A stretch of DNA of 64,000 nucleotides from Candidatus Caldarchaeum subterraneum (GCA_000270325.1 BA000048.1:211041-275040); one strand, 5' to 3'. Shown: positions 24,636 to 33,894, counted from the first letter of the stretch. The notes: a model not told the origin generated them from the letters alone. Numbers and translations: made by a program.

Positions 24636-25359
24636 CCAGATACGCCTCCACAACTTCCTGGTCCATTACGACTTCTTCAGGTCTTCCCTCAGCCAGTTTC
24701 GCCCCCTGATTAAGCACAGTCACCTTATCTGCGAGAGAGGCGACCGCGCTTATCACATGCTCCACCCAGACAATAGTCAGCCCATATTCTCTCCGCAGGT
24801 CTCTAAAGAGATCTACCGCCTCCTCGACCTCCGCTGTGTTAAGCCCGCTCATGTACTCATCAACCATAAGCACCCTAGGCTTCGAGGCGAGGGCCCGAGC
24901 TAGTTCAACCTTTTTCCTCTCCTGAAGGTTCAGCAAACCCGCTTTCATCTCCGACTTCTCAGCAAGACCAAGCCTGTCTAAAAGAGTTGAAACATGTTTC
25001 TCCAGCTCCGTCCTGTCAACTCTCTCGTTGAATAACCCGCCGGCCAAGACGTTTTCCCAAACCGTCAAATCCTTGAAAGGCCTGGGAATCTGCAAAGTCC
25101 TGCTCATGCCAAGTTTGAATATCTCATGAGGAGGCTTTCCCGTGATATCTTTTCCGTCAAAGAATATTTTCCCCGCCGAGGGCTTGTACACACCGTTGAC
25201 AACGTTGAAGAGGGTGGTTTTTCCCGCACCGTTAGGGCCGATGATGGCCCTTATCTCATTAGCCTCAATCTCTAGATTGATGTTTTTCAGGGCCGGTAAT
25301 CCTCCAAAATACTTTGTAACATCAACACATCTAATTAGCGTGGCCAACCCGTTAACCAC
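24601..25359 (-). CDS. livG: Branched-chain-type ABC transporter ATPase LivG
   Basis: Larger ATPase of the importer, 252 residues, start GTG 25359 behind AGGA. Walker A GPNGAGKTTLFNVVNG is followed by the LivG-type GMSRTLQIPRPFKDLTVWENV. The signature is replaced by NLQERKKVELARAL, a degenerate form of LSGGQ that still occupies the right place. Walker B is VLMVDEYMSGL, with Y in place of the usual P. These deviations are seen in some LivG homologues and do not by themselves indicate loss of function. Confidence 0.88.
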   Translation of the reverse strand: MVNGLATLIRCVDVTKYFGGLPALKNINLEIEANEIRAIIGPNGAGKTTLFNVVNGVYKPSAGKIFFDGKDITGKPPHEIFKLGMSRTLQIPRPFKDLTVWENVLAGGLFNERVDRTELEKHVSTLLDRLGLAEKSEMKAGLLNLQERKKVELARALASKPRVLMVDEYMSGLNTAEVEEAVDLFRDLRREYGLTIVWVEHVISAVASLADKVTVLNQGAKLAEGRPEEVVMDQEVVEAYLGERGVAEPSSA

Positions 25360-25385
25360 TCCTATGTAGAAAAATAAAAAGATGG

Positions 25386-26603
25386 TTATTTCTCGGGCAC
25401 GTACGGCTGCACAGGCGGGGATATGTAGAGTGTTTCGATTACCCAGTTGGCGCCGGGGTTGATGCTTCCCGGGTTACCTTGCTTGATTACAGCCAGTCTC
25501 ATCGCAGGCTTCTTTATCTCACCCCATTCGGTGTAGGAGAGAGGCCAAGCAAATATCGGCGAGTTGTATTCGCTTGTCCGTATGTGGTTGGCTACGGTAA
25601 CAGGGTCAACTGACCTGGTCTTCTCAACTGCGTCAGCTATCATCATGACCGTTACGTAGCCCGTGACAGCGTTGTGGTCGAAGAATTTTCCATATTTTTG
25701 ATAGAACTTTTCGGCGAGCTGCTTGTACTCGGGTGCCTCGGAGTTGACACATGTGGTTGTCACTAGTTTGCCGAGGCCGATGTCTCCTACACCTCTCAAC
25801 ATCAGCTCGGGAGGCTGCACCGAGGCGATGTAGTACGCGGACTGGAAACCGAGCTCGATGGCCTGTTTTGTGATTGTTGGGAAGCCTGGTGGATGTCCGG
25901 TGAGTATCATCACCTCTGGTTGCAGAGGCTGGAGCTTGCGTAGAACTGTTGTAAAGTCTGTTTCACCCAGAGGCGCCTCCTCAATCTGGTACTGTACACC
26001 CTGTAGCTGCTTCAGCCTTTGGTCCAAGACATCTCTGATGGCGAATCCCCATTCGTAGCTGGCTATCACGACTCCGACACGTTTGTAGCCCTTGTCGCGT
26101 ACAAAGTTCGCCAAGAGCTCGCCATTGGTGGGTGCGGGTGGGAGACAGGTTCGGAAAGTGTATCGCGACTCCTTGGTCAAAATCGTGTGGGAGCCGGCCG
26201 CCACGAGGAACAGCGGCACCTTAGCCTGCTCGGCCTCGGCTGAAAGAACAGCGCCAATCCCGCTCGAAATTGTTCCGACAACCGCCGTCACCCTGTCGAC
26301 CTCGGCCATTCTCTTGAAGATGGCCACAGCCTCTTTAGCGTCGTTCTTCTCGTCAGCCTCGACGAGGACAACACGGGCACCGAGAACACCTCCTCGGGCA
26401 TTTAGCTCGTCGACAGCGAACCGCATGCCGTCAAGGGTGTAGGAGCCGTAAACGGCAAAAGGCCCCGTCAAAGGAACCAGTGCACCGATTTTAACCTCTG
26501 ACGCTCCAAGTCTTTGCTGAGATAGAAAGAGAAAGCCCGCAGAGGCAGCGACAGCAGCGACAACAACCACCGCAACAATAGCGACCAATACGGACCTTTT
26601 CAC
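25386..26603 (-). CDS. Branched-chain-type ABC transporter substrate-binding protein (LivK-like)
   Basis: Periplasmic-type binding protein facing the outside, 405 residues, with an N-terminal signal/anchor (MKRSVLVAIVAVVVVAAVAASAGF). It has a type I periplasmic fold with IGALVPLTGPFAVYGSYTLDG at the start, VVGTISSGIGAVLSAEAEQAKVP and the central GYKRVGVVIASYEWG. It supplies substrate to LivHMGF. A TATA-like box at 26626-26636 sits 28 bases before the GTG start, so the importer operon has its own promoter. Confidence 0.88.
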   Translation of the reverse strand: MKRSVLVAIVAVVVVAAVAASAGFLFLSQQRLGASEVKIGALVPLTGPFAVYGSYTLDGMRFAVDELNARGGVLGARVVLVEADEKNDAKEAVAIFKRMAEVDRVTAVVGTISSGIGAVLSAEAEQAKVPLFLVAAGSHTILTKESRYTFRTCLPPAPTNGELLANFVRDKGYKRVGVVIASYEWGFAIRDVLDQRLKQLQGVQYQIEEAPLGETDFTTVLRKLQPLQPEVMILTGHPPGFPTITKQAIELGFQSAYYIASVQPPELMLRGVGDIGLGKLVTTTCVNSEAPEYKQLAEKFYQKYGKFFDHNAVTGYVTVMMIADAVEKTRSVDPVTVANHIRTSEYNSPIFAWPLSYTEWGEIKKPAMRLAVIKQGNPGSINPGANWVIETLYISPPVQPYVPEK

Positions 26604-26625
26604 AGCCGCATCACCTAAAACTCCG

Positions 26626-26636
26626 ACATTTAAGTC
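26626..26636 (-). promoter_or_regulatory. TATA-like box for the liv-type operon
   Basis: Minus-strand GACTTAAATGT is centred about 28 bases before the GTG at 26603 and overlaps the end of the LLM oxidoreductase gene. Confidence 0.4.
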
Positions 26637-27622
26637 TATACATTATCTATAAGCGGCAAAAGCTCATCAGTGATTTTACGCAGCTGACTCTCCTCATAGG
26701 TCACCGGGTTGAGGACAATCCAGTCAACGCCTTCGAGAGACTTTATCCGGTTCTTTATTTTTTCAGCCAACTCTTCTACGGTGCCGTATAGGTAGAAGGT
26801 TCTCCAATAGTCTAGGTTCATGCCCGAGTAGAGTGAGAAACGTTTGACAGCCTCTTCGTCGCTGCTGCCCGGACTCTTTATGTAGATGAAGTTGGAGTAT
26901 ACTTTTTGGATTTTGTATGGGTCGCGTCCCAGCTCTGTGGCGTATTTCTTGACCTTCTCCCAGTCCTGTCTCGCCATCTCCGGTGTAGAGCTTGAATGGG
27001 GTATCCAGCCATCGGCGAATTTTGCAACACGATACAGCACCCTGTCTATTCCTTTGGCCGCGGCGCCGTAAAGTATTTCATGAGGCTGGCTGCCTCCCCC
27101 AATCCAAATAGGAGGATGAGGCTTTTGGAGAGGCTTCGGCTCCAGAACCAAGTCTCTCACGTTGAAGAATTTTCCCTCGAAAGTTATCTTGTCATCTGTC
27201 CACAGCTTCTTAAGAAGAACAAGATATTCATCCATTATCGCGCCCCGTTTCTCCAGCGGCGTATTCAAAAGCCTGAACTCGTCAGGGTTCCACCCAACAC
27301 CTGCTCCGAGAACAAAACGACCCCCAGAGTAAACATCCAGAGAAGCAAGCTGTTTCGCGAGAAGATACGGGTTTCTGAACGGTAGCACAAGTATCATGGG
27401 CCCTATGATGGCTTTTCTGGTTGCAGCGGCGATGAAGGAGAGAGCTATCAAGGGGTCGTGCCAGCTTGTTGAGTAAGCTGGCCTAGATGTTAGAAGATGA
27501 TCAATTACGAAGAAACCCTCAACGCCTAGGTCCTCAGCTTTCGCTACATAATTTTTCAGGGTTTCATAGGAGGAGAATTCACCGGGCCTCGCGTATGTGG
27601 GTAGCCGTAAGCCGAGCTTCAT
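26636..27622 (-). CDS. LLM-class flavin/F420-dependent oxidoreductase
   Basis: A 328-residue TIM-barrel protein of the luciferase-like monooxygenase family. It opens MKLGLRLPTYARPGEFSSYE and has the family's VEGFFVIDHLL, LASLDVYSGGRFVLGAGVGWNPDEF and KPLQKPHPPIWIGGG segments. Members use FMN or F420 as oxygenase, dehydrogenase or reductase, and the sequence alone does not decide. The start codon shares one base with the stop of the enamidase-like gene (27622). In the E. barkeri nicotinate pathway a ring reductase acts between hydroxylase and enamidase; this enzyme could fill that step here, as a hypothesis. Confidence 0.85.
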   Translation of the reverse strand: MKLGLRLPTYARPGEFSSYETLKNYVAKAEDLGVEGFFVIDHLLTSRPAYSTSWHDPLIALSFIAAATRKAIIGPMILVLPFRNPYLLAKQLASLDVYSGGRFVLGAGVGWNPDEFRLLNTPLEKRGAIMDEYLVLLKKLWTDDKITFEGKFFNVRDLVLEPKPLQKPHPPIWIGGGSQPHEILYGAAAKGIDRVLYRVAKFADGWIPHSSSTPEMARQDWEKVKKYATELGRDPYKIQKVYSNFIYIKSPGSSDEEAVKRFSLYSGMNLDYWRTFYLYGTVEELAEKIKNRIKSLEGVDWIVLNPVTYEESQLRKITDELLPLIDNV

Positions 27623-28827
27623 CAGTGACCAGCCTCCGGTAACTTTGCCGAGCCTTCTGTCTTGATTGAGCGGGTTGGCGGCGGAGTCATTCTGCTGCGT
27701 CCCACGCGTGGAACACCGTCAATCATTACCATAGCTATACCCGGAATATCTCCTATTGAAAAAGCTTCTACCGCATCCTTTGCCACGGAGCCGTATGGCG
27801 CGTCGATAACCACGAGGTCTGCTGGCCGACCTGTTTCAATAATTCCTTCTCTCAGCCCAAAGACTCTTCCCGTGTTGCCTGATGCGGCGCATACAATCTT
27901 TTCAGCCTCGACATCTGTGTTAGAGGCTATAAAGGATATGGTTCTGATTATTCCGAGGGGGATGACGCCTGTTCCCGATGGTGCGTCGTTTCCTATTATG
28001 AGCCTGTGAAGCTCGTTTCTATGCTTGAGAATCCTGACGGTCTCCAGCATCGAGCGGAAGTTCCCGCATTGGACAACCTCGATGGCGGAGTTGAGGTTTT
28101 CAATTATTTTTCTTATGTCCTGTAGGGATGGAGACGTTGGGCCGCCGTTTATATGTGACACGACATCGGGCCTGACTTTAAGAACTACTTCCGCGTTGTT
28201 TATTGTGCTTCCGGGAATAGATGCTCCACCTGTATGGATGACCACCTTCATACCATGTTTCTGTGCCGTACGAACCATGGCAGCGGCCTCATCGGGGTCT
28301 TGCACACTACCGAGACCCACCTCGCCTACAAGCCATACCCCGGCTCTGACAACTTCTTCAAAATCTGCATCGGTCATCCCCTTTTCGAGTAGAAGAGCAC
28401 CGGCGTGTATCTTGGCGCCCAGTGGGTGAATGTTTTTGAATGATTTGTGTGCGATGATTGCGAGAGCCTTTGATGCTTCCTTATCGCCTCTCGGTCTTCC
28501 AGGTAGATGCACCTCGCCCGCTGAAATAAATGTTGCCACCCCGCCGTGGACCGAGGATTCTATGAAGCCGAGTGTGTTCTGCCGCGGTGTGAAGTCTCCG
28601 AAGACTGGGTGGACATGTGAATCAAAAAGCCCCGGCATAACTGTCATGTTGTTGATGTCGAAGACGCCGTCCGCCTGCCGTGAAATGTTCCAACCCACCT
28701 CCTCAATCACACCATCCTTAATGTAAATGCTATTGCCCTCAGCCACCGGTTTGTTGATGTCTCCTGTCAGTATTTTTCCGGCGTTTTTGATGATGTATGA
28801 AGGCATGTATCCTTCAGTTTTTTGCAT
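27622..28827 (-). CDS. Enamidase-like metal-dependent amidohydrolase
   Basis: Amidohydrolase-superfamily enzyme, 401 residues (394 from ATG 28806). Metal ligands are visible as His71 and His73 in FDSHVHP, Glu168 in VGEVGLG, His197 in VIHTGGASIPGS, His224 in VSHINGGPT and Asp280 in GNDAPSGTG. The match to bacterial enamidase (nicotinate fermentation, E. barkeri), as I recall it, is unusually detailed: HGGVATFISAGEVHLPGRP, VVSHINGGPT, GNDAPSGTGVIPLGI, PYGSVAKDA and GDIPGIAMVMIDG. Enamidase hydrolyses 6-oxo-tetrahydronicotinate to 2-formylglutarate and ammonia. The adjacent molybdenum hydroxylase and oxidoreductase support a similar ring-opening role. The exact substrate is not certain. Confidence 0.8.
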   Translation of the reverse strand: MQKTEGYMPSYIIKNAGKILTGDINKPVAEGNSIYIKDGVIEEVGWNISRQADGVFDINNMTVMPGLFDSHVHPVFGDFTPRQNTLGFIESSVHGGVATFISAGEVHLPGRPRGDKEASKALAIIAHKSFKNIHPLGAKIHAGALLLEKGMTDADFEEVVRAGVWLVGEVGLGSVQDPDEAAAMVRTAQKHGMKVVIHTGGASIPGSTINNAEVVLKVRPDVVSHINGGPTSPSLQDIRKIIENLNSAIEVVQCGNFRSMLETVRILKHRNELHRLIIGNDAPSGTGVIPLGIIRTISFIASNTDVEAEKIVCAASGNTGRVFGLREGIIETGRPADLVVIDAPYGSVAKDAVEAFSIGDIPGIAMVMIDGVPRVGRSRMTPPPTRSIKTEGSAKLPEAGH

Positions 28828-28830
28828 GGT

Positions 28831-31137
28831 TTAAAGTCTTTTTCTATGGATTGCTGTCCAGAGCTGGCTTGGAGATAGGTGAGAGCTGGTTAGCCTTGTT
28901 TTGATCGCGTCTTCCAGGGCGTTAACTATGGCGGCTGCCACCGGTATCAGTGGGCCTTCTCCCATGCCCTTCGAGCCGAGCTCCGAGAACATAGACGGCG
29001 TCTCTAAATGGTCTATAATTATCTCGGGTGTCTCCCTCGCGGTGGGAAGCAGATAGTCGCTAAAGTGGGAGGTCAAAAGCTGGCCGTTTTCATCATAAAC
29101 AATCTTCTCGTAGAGAGTTGCTCCGATTCCCTGCATAACCCCTCCCATTATCTGGCCGTCGACAATTTTCTTGTTCAATATTTTTCCACAGTCGTGGACA
29201 GCGACATATCTCAGAATTTTCACCTCTCCCGTCTCTCTGTCGACCTTCACCACTGCAACGTGGGCCGAGTTTCCATATGTCGCTGACATGTTGATTTTAC
29301 CGGGTTCACCGGTGTTGAATGTCGGAAACTCGTAGAAATATTCTGCCTGAAGGCTGGTGTGTCTGCCGTTAGTTGTCAGAGAGTTGCGGTAAGCTATTGC
29401 GGCGAGTTTCTCCAACGATATGGAGACATCTGAACCTTTTACCGAGATTTTTCCATCCCGTATCTCGAGGTCTTCTGTAGATGTCTCGAGGATTTCGGCC
29501 GCTATCTCAAGTATTCTCTGTTTTAGTGTTTCGCATGATTTTTTGACGGCGGCCACTGTCATGACGCTGAACCTGCTTGCCCAAGTGCCACCGTATGGGC
29601 TTGGGTACACAAAGTCAGTGTCGCCGAATACCACACGGACCTGCTCAGGCTTAACACCCAGCAGCTCGGAAACAATTTCTGTCAGCACTGTTGCGTGGCC
29701 CTGTCCCTGAGGAATAGAGGCGGCATAAAGAGTTATCATGCCCGACTCCTCAAGCCTTACCACCGCACCCTCCCCTGAGCCTGATGACTCGAGCTCCGGA
29801 AACAGCAGCTTGTTTCGAGCGAGGTTGGTGACCGCAGGCTCAACAACGCATGCGACTCCAACACCAACATCATCCTTAACGAGATATTTCTCGGCTTGTG
29901 ATAGGCTCCAAGCCTTGAGGAGTGTGGCTTTATAGTCGCCGCCGTCGTACAAGCTTCCGAAAACAGTGCGGTAGGGCTGATTCTCTTTTTCCACCATGTT
30001 TTTAAGACGTATCTCAACTGGTGTCAACCCTAGCTCTCGAGCCGCGATGTCCATCATGCGTTCCAGGACGAAGTAGGCTTGTTGGCATCCATAGCCCCTC
30101 ACCGGGCCTGTGGGACATTTGTTTGTTAGGACAACTTTGAACTCGATGGCGACATTTTGTATGTCGTAGCATCCTAGGTAGGTCATGAGGGAACGCACCG
30201 TTCCCCCTGGGTCGGGAAGTCGAGCATATGCGCCCACATCTTCTATGAAGCTCGTCCGGTAACCCGTCACCCGTCCATCTTTTCTCAAAGCCATCTCCGC
30301 GACTGTCACTCTATTGGAGTTATGCGCCATCGCTGTCAAGTGTTCCTGACGTGTTTCCACCCATTTGACTGGTCTTCTGAGCTTGAGGGCGGCGAAGCAG
30401 GTTAGGAAAACATATGGGTAGAGCATTATTTTTACTCCGAACCCTCCACCTATGTCGTGTTCGATAAACCGTAGCTTCTCTGGCCGAATTCCAAGTGATT
30501 GGGCGATGGATTTTCTGAAGAGCTGAGGAGTCTGCTGGTTGTCGTAAACGGTTAGCGAGCCGTCCTTGCCCGGGACCGCTACAACTCCGCAAGTCTCTAT
30601 GGGGGCCGAGGCATATCTGTCGAAATAGAACTTCTCTTTCACAACAGTGTCGGCTTCGGCGAACACTTTCTCAACTTCTCCAAAAACGAATCGACGGCTT
30701 AGAGCAACGTTCGAGCCGAGGTTTTCATGCACAAGGTTGGAGGAGTTCACAGCCTCCTCAGGGTCGACAACAGGAGGCAGCGGCTCATAGTCGACAGAAA
30801 CCTCATCAGCAGCGTCAAGAGCGTCTCCAAGAGTCTCGGCAGCAACCATAGCCACGGGTTCGCCGAAAAACCTCACCTTTCCAACGGCGATGCCATAATA
30901 CGGCACATCCCTAATCAGGGTATACAGCGGCTTGGTCTCCGTAGCCACTGTTTTACCATCTATAGCCGCTACAGCCCTTCTAAGCGACTCGCCGCTGTTT
31001 ATCGATTTTATGTTTGCGTGTCCGTATGGACTTCGGACAAAAACGAGATGAACCATCTTGGGAAAAGCAAGGTCATCTATGAATAATCCTTCTCCGCGTA
31101 GAAAACGCGGGTCTTCTATCCTTTTTTGCAGCTTCAA
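28831..31137 (-). CDS. Molybdenum hydroxylase large subunit (xanthine dehydrogenase/CoxL family)
   Basis: Molybdopterin-binding subunit, 768 residues. It starts in the typical way (KRIEDPRFLRGEGLFIDDL) and contains FGEPVAMVAAETLGDA, DIGGGFGVK, the substrate-loop segment GPVRGYGCQQAYF, and GSKGMGEGP near the end with the active-site Glu. It is not form I CO dehydrogenase, whose loop reads AYRCSFR. The enzyme normally needs a 2Fe-2S subunit and an FAD subunit, but neither gene is in the window. Starts at TTG 31137 with a TATA-like box 28 bases upstream. Beside the enamidase-like gene it most likely hydroxylates an N-heterocycle. Confidence 0.85.
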   Translation of the reverse strand: MKLQKRIEDPRFLRGEGLFIDDLAFPKMVHLVFVRSPYGHANIKSINSGESLRRAVAAIDGKTVATETKPLYTLIRDVPYYGIAVGKVRFFGEPVAMVAAETLGDALDAADEVSVDYEPLPPVVDPEEAVNSSNLVHENLGSNVALSRRFVFGEVEKVFAEADTVVKEKFYFDRYASAPIETCGVVAVPGKDGSLTVYDNQQTPQLFRKSIAQSLGIRPEKLRFIEHDIGGGFGVKIMLYPYVFLTCFAALKLRRPVKWVETRQEHLTAMAHNSNRVTVAEMALRKDGRVTGYRTSFIEDVGAYARLPDPGGTVRSLMTYLGCYDIQNVAIEFKVVLTNKCPTGPVRGYGCQQAYFVLERMMDIAARELGLTPVEIRLKNMVEKENQPYRTVFGSLYDGGDYKATLLKAWSLSQAEKYLVKDDVGVGVACVVEPAVTNLARNKLLFPELESSGSGEGAVVRLEESGMITLYAASIPQGQGHATVLTEIVSELLGVKPEQVRVVFGDTDFVYPSPYGGTWASRFSVMTVAAVKKSCETLKQRILEIAAEILETSTEDLEIRDGKISVKGSDVSISLEKLAAIAYRNSLTTNGRHTSLQAEYFYEFPTFNTGEPGKINMSATYGNSAHVAVVKVDRETGEVKILRYVAVHDCGKILNKKIVDGQIMGGVMQGIGATLYEKIVYDENGQLLTSHFSDYLLPTARETPEIIIDHLETPSMFSELGSKGMGEGPLIPVAAAIVNALEDAIKTRLTSSHLSPSQLWTAIHRKRL

Positions 31138-31160
31138 CTTGAGTTGGGTTTTATGGGCTG

Positions 31161-31170
31161 GATTTTAAAC
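31161..31170 (-). promoter_or_regulatory. TATA-like box for the molybdenum hydroxylase operon
   Basis: Minus-strand GTTTAAAATC is centred about 28 bases before the TTG at 31137, suggesting a leaderless transcript covering the hydroxylase, enamidase and LLM genes. Confidence 0.4.
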
Positions 31171-31245
31171 TGTTTCAAAGATTGTCGGGGGTGTTCGTGT
31201 TTCTGGACTTATTATTCCGCAGCAGGATGTTTAGAACGAGGAAAA

Positions 31246-31995
31246 ATGGAGAAAAGCGCGTATGCGTTGGTTAGTGTTTCGGTGACGGCTGCGGTTTTAG
31301 CGGTTGCGCTGGCTGCGGTGACTTTGCTCAGCGGCTCGACGCCAAGTATGTTGACCAACATGGCTGACGAGAGCCAGGTTTCTTCGACGTTATCCGTAAC
31401 AGGCACAGCTCAAGCCACGATAGTTCCAGATACCTTGGCTATAACCTTCGTGGTGCAGGAGAAGGCTCCCACACCTTCCGAGGCGTTGGCGAAGCTTTCA
31501 GAAAAAGCTAACAGGGTGGTTTCGGCGGTTCTCGGCCTCGGCATAAGCTCGGAAAACATAAAGACGACCAGCGTCAACATATCACCTGAATACACCTATC
31601 CCGATAAAGAGCCTCCACGTCTAATTGGATACGTGGCCACATACAGCATAGAGGTGAGGACAAAACGTGTCGCTGACGCAGGAACCTTGATAGACACCGC
31701 CGTAAACGCTGGAGCCGACCAAGTATCCGGGCTGTATTTCACGGTTTCGCCTGAGCAGTATAGCACGGTGTATAGGCAGCTACTCTCGGCGGCTATCGGC
31801 GACGCCGAGGCTAAGGCCGAGTCTGTTCTCCGCCCGCTTAACCTGAGGAAAACAGGCGTCAAATCCGTGTCGGTAATGGATGTGCAGCCCGCCTACCCTG
31901 CTCGCGCAGCCGCCGAAGCATCATCAGGCCCTCCGATACTGGCGGGTACAACCACTCTCACCGTGTCGGTGAACGTAGTCTACACAATCGGCTAA
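31246..31995 (+). CDS. SIMPL-domain (DUF541) exported protein
   Basis: A 249-residue protein with an N-terminal signal/anchor (about 5-28) followed by one SIMPL/DUF541 domain. The domain opens SVTGTAQATIVPDTLAITF and has VSAVLGLGISSENIKTTSVNISPEY, GYVATYSIEVRTK, and DAEAKAESVLRPLNL toward the end. The domain is widespread and poorly understood, found in oxidative-stress and surface proteins. ATG 31246 gives a clean signal peptide; a frame extension upstream to 31126 lacks one. T-rich stretches follow the stop. Confidence 0.82.
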   Translation: MEKSAYALVSVSVTAAVLAVALAAVTLLSGSTPSMLTNMADESQVSSTLSVTGTAQATIVPDTLAITFVVQEKAPTPSEALAKLSEKANRVVSAVLGLGISSENIKTTSVNISPEYTYPDKEPPRLIGYVATYSIEVRTKRVADAGTLIDTAVNAGADQVSGLYFTVSPEQYSTVYRQLLSAAIGDAEAKAESVLRPLNLRKTGVKSVSVMDVQPAYPARAAAEASSGPPILAGTTTLTVSVNVVYTIG

Positions 31996-32000
31996 ACACT

Positions 32001-32024
32001 CTATCTTTTTTTCCTACTTTTTAT
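32001..32024 (+). terminator. Oligo-T terminator after the SIMPL gene
   Basis: Two T-runs (32006-32012 and 32018-32022) directly follow the SIMPL stop codon and precede the EamA gene. Runs of T on the coding strand end transcription in archaea. Confidence 0.35.
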
Positions 32025-32034
32025 CAACCGATGT

Positions 32035-32892
32035 ATGCCGAAGCTGTTCTATGTTTTGCAGGGTGTTGGTGCGGGTTTTTTCTTCGGCACCGCATCTATC
32101 TTCGTCAGGTTTCTGGCGGGTGTTGACGCTTTCACTATTGTTGTTTTCCGCGTATTGGTGGCGGGGCTTCTTCTCTCGGTCTTGGCTGCTTTTTTCTTCC
32201 GGAGTGATGTTGTCAACACTTTTCGAAAATTTCCGAGAGAGATACCGCTGCTCGGCTTTCTTCTCAGCTTTCACTTCATCTTTTTCGTGCTAGGTGTCCA
32301 GAACACCTCGGTCGTCAACGCAACCACTCTCGTTAACACGACGCCCGCTATGGCTCTTGCTATTGGCTGGGGCCTCGGCTGGACCAAGCCCACCAACGTC
32401 AACGTGATTGGGCTGGTTCTCGCTGTGGCAGGCTCCGCTACCATGGCGTTGGGGGAATCGTCAGGAGTCTCTGGTGGCTTGCTTGGCAACGTCTACGCTG
32501 TGTTGGGGGCTTTTTTCTGGGCCCTCTATCTCGTGGTCGGTAAAAGGGTTAGGCAGGAGGTGAACATCTTCGCCGTCTTCGGCCCGCTTCTACTCTTCAC
32601 ATCTCTACCAGCCTTGGCAGCCGCTTACCTTCTGGGCCGGGGCCTCTATCCACTCAACACCGCGCAGACTCTTTTCCTCCTTGCTCTCGCGCTTTTCCCC
32701 ACCGTTCTCGGCCATGGGCTACAGTTCTCCAGCTTGAGAGGACTGCATCCATATCAAGCGTCTTCACTTGCTTTGTTGGAGCCGATTGTTGCGGCTCTCC
32801 TAGCCGCCGTTTTGCTTGCTGAGGTCGCTGGTCCGGTGACCTATCTCGGCGCAGCCGCGGTAATATTGGGTATCTATCTCGTCATAAGGTAG
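32035..32892 (+). CDS. EamA/DMT-family transporter, ten helices
   Basis: A 285-residue transporter with two EamA domains and about ten helices. It begins VGAGFFFGTASIFVRFLAGV and has the repeat signature LVNTTPAMALAIGW in domain 1 and SSLALLEPIVAALLAAVLLAE in domain 2. It exports amino acids, metabolites or toxic compounds in other organisms; the substrate here is unknown. Its 3' end overlaps the convergent ornithine cyclodeaminase-family gene by 19 bases. Confidence 0.85.
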   Translation: MPKLFYVLQGVGAGFFFGTASIFVRFLAGVDAFTIVVFRVLVAGLLLSVLAAFFFRSDVVNTFRKFPREIPLLGFLLSFHFIFFVLGVQNTSVVNATTLVNTTPAMALAIGWGLGWTKPTNVNVIGLVLAVAGSATMALGESSGVSGGLLGNVYAVLGAFFWALYLVVGKRVRQEVNIFAVFGPLLLFTSLPALAAAYLLGRGLYPLNTAQTLFLLALALFPTVLGHGLQFSSLRGLHPYQASSLALLEPIVAALLAAVLLAEVAGPVTYLGAAAVILGIYLVIR

Positions 32893-33863
32893 TCGATGAG
32901 GAGCTTGGCTGTGGCGGCGTCTTGGACGGCGAGGCCCACGCTCTTGAAAACCGTTATCTCACGCTCATCTATTCTCCCCGGCTTGAGGCCAGCGGCTATT
33001 TCCCCTATCTCGGCGTAGATGTCCTCAAACCTCATCAGTCCAAGCATAATAGGCTTAAGGATGTCGCCAGCCTCCTCCCGCACCGCTTCACGCGAGTCAA
33101 CCACGAGCTTCGACCCTGCGACGAGCACTGGCTCGATTTCAACCATCTCGGGTGTGTAGCCTCCTATGGCTGATATATGCGTTCCCTCTTTCACCCAGCT
33201 CTTAAGCACCACCGGCTGCTTCGAGGTCGTGACAGTTATCACGACGTCGCTCCATCTCACAAGCTCCTCCGCAGTCGGCGACGGCTTAACGTCATGGCCC
33301 AGGCGGCCCATCTCCGTCACAAACTCGTTTAAGCGCCTCGAGTCGATGTCATAGGCCTTGAAAACGGTGTGGGGATGGTTTGCCGCGACAACTCGCAGCT
33401 GCCACCGCGCCTGATAACCTGTGCCGATTATGCCGACTCTGGTGAAGTCGCGTCGTGCGAGATGTTTGATGGAGACCGCTGTTGCGGCCGCTGTGCGCAG
33501 ACCTGTGAGGGCTCTGGCCTCTGCGACGAGCCGGGGCATCCCCGTCGAGGCGTCCAAGGCTATGACTGTGGCGTTTATAGTTGGGAGACCTTTTTCAAGG
33601 TTCCGGGGATAGACTGTGACCAGCTTGAGGCTGAAAATCCCCATATCGGGTACGAGGCACGGCATCATCAATAAGTCTCCTCCCTGCTCCCTGTTTTCGA
33701 CGCGTGAGCGCACAGGCATCACAACGCGGCCCGTGCTGTAGAGGATGTAGGCACGCTCCACCGCCTCAACAACCTTCACAGGGTCAACCAAAAAAGCCAC
33801 TTCATCATCAGTCAAAAACTTCATACATGGAACGGGCGGCAGCGCCCTTATATCCTTGTACAT
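32874..33863 (-). CDS. Ornithine cyclodeaminase/mu-crystallin family protein, copy 1
   Basis: NAD(P)-dependent enzyme of about 329 residues from ATG 33863. ATG 33824 (MKFLTDDEV) would also fit. Features are a substrate-binding N-terminal domain with PVRSRV and [11 protein letters not shown], the Rossmann motif [25 protein letters not shown], and the C-terminal [14 protein letters not shown] typical of the family. Members include ornithine cyclodeaminase, archaeal alanine dehydrogenase and imine reductases, and these cannot be told apart here. A TATA-like element on the minus strand (33883-33892) fits the 33863 start. Divergent from the subtilase gene. Confidence 0.85.
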   Translation of the reverse strand: MYKDIRALPPVPCMKFLTDDEVAFLVDPVKVVEAVERAYILYSTGRVVMPVRSRVENREQGGDLLMMPCLVPDMGIFSLKLVTVYPRNLEKGLPTINATVIALDASTGMPRLVAEARALTGLRTAAATAVSIKHLARRDFTRVGIIGTGYQARWQLRVVAANHPHTVFKAYDIDSRRLNEFVTEMGRLGHDVKPSPTAEELVRWSDVVITVTTSKQPVVLKSWVKEGTHISAIGGYTPEMVEIEPVLVAGSKLVVDSREAVREEAGDILKPIMLGLMRFEDIYAEIGEIAAGLKPGRIDEREITVFKSVGLAVQDAATAKLLIDYLMTR

Positions 33864-33869
33864 ACACCA

Positions 33870-33892
33870 CCTATAAATCATCTCAAATAAAC
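33870..33892. promoter_or_regulatory. Overlapping divergent promoters
   Basis: On the plus strand CCTATAAATC (33870-33879) lies 21-27 bases before the subtilase start (TTG 33895 or GTG 33901). On the minus strand GTTTATTTGA (33883-33892) lies about 25 bases before ATG 33863 of the cyclodeaminase-family gene. Confidence 0.35.
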
Positions 33893-33894
33893 TC

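Noticed and set aside
28831-31137. Aerobic CO dehydrogenase (form I CoxL)
   Set aside because: The active-site loop reads GYGCQQ instead of AYRCSFR and CoxS/CoxM genes are absent.
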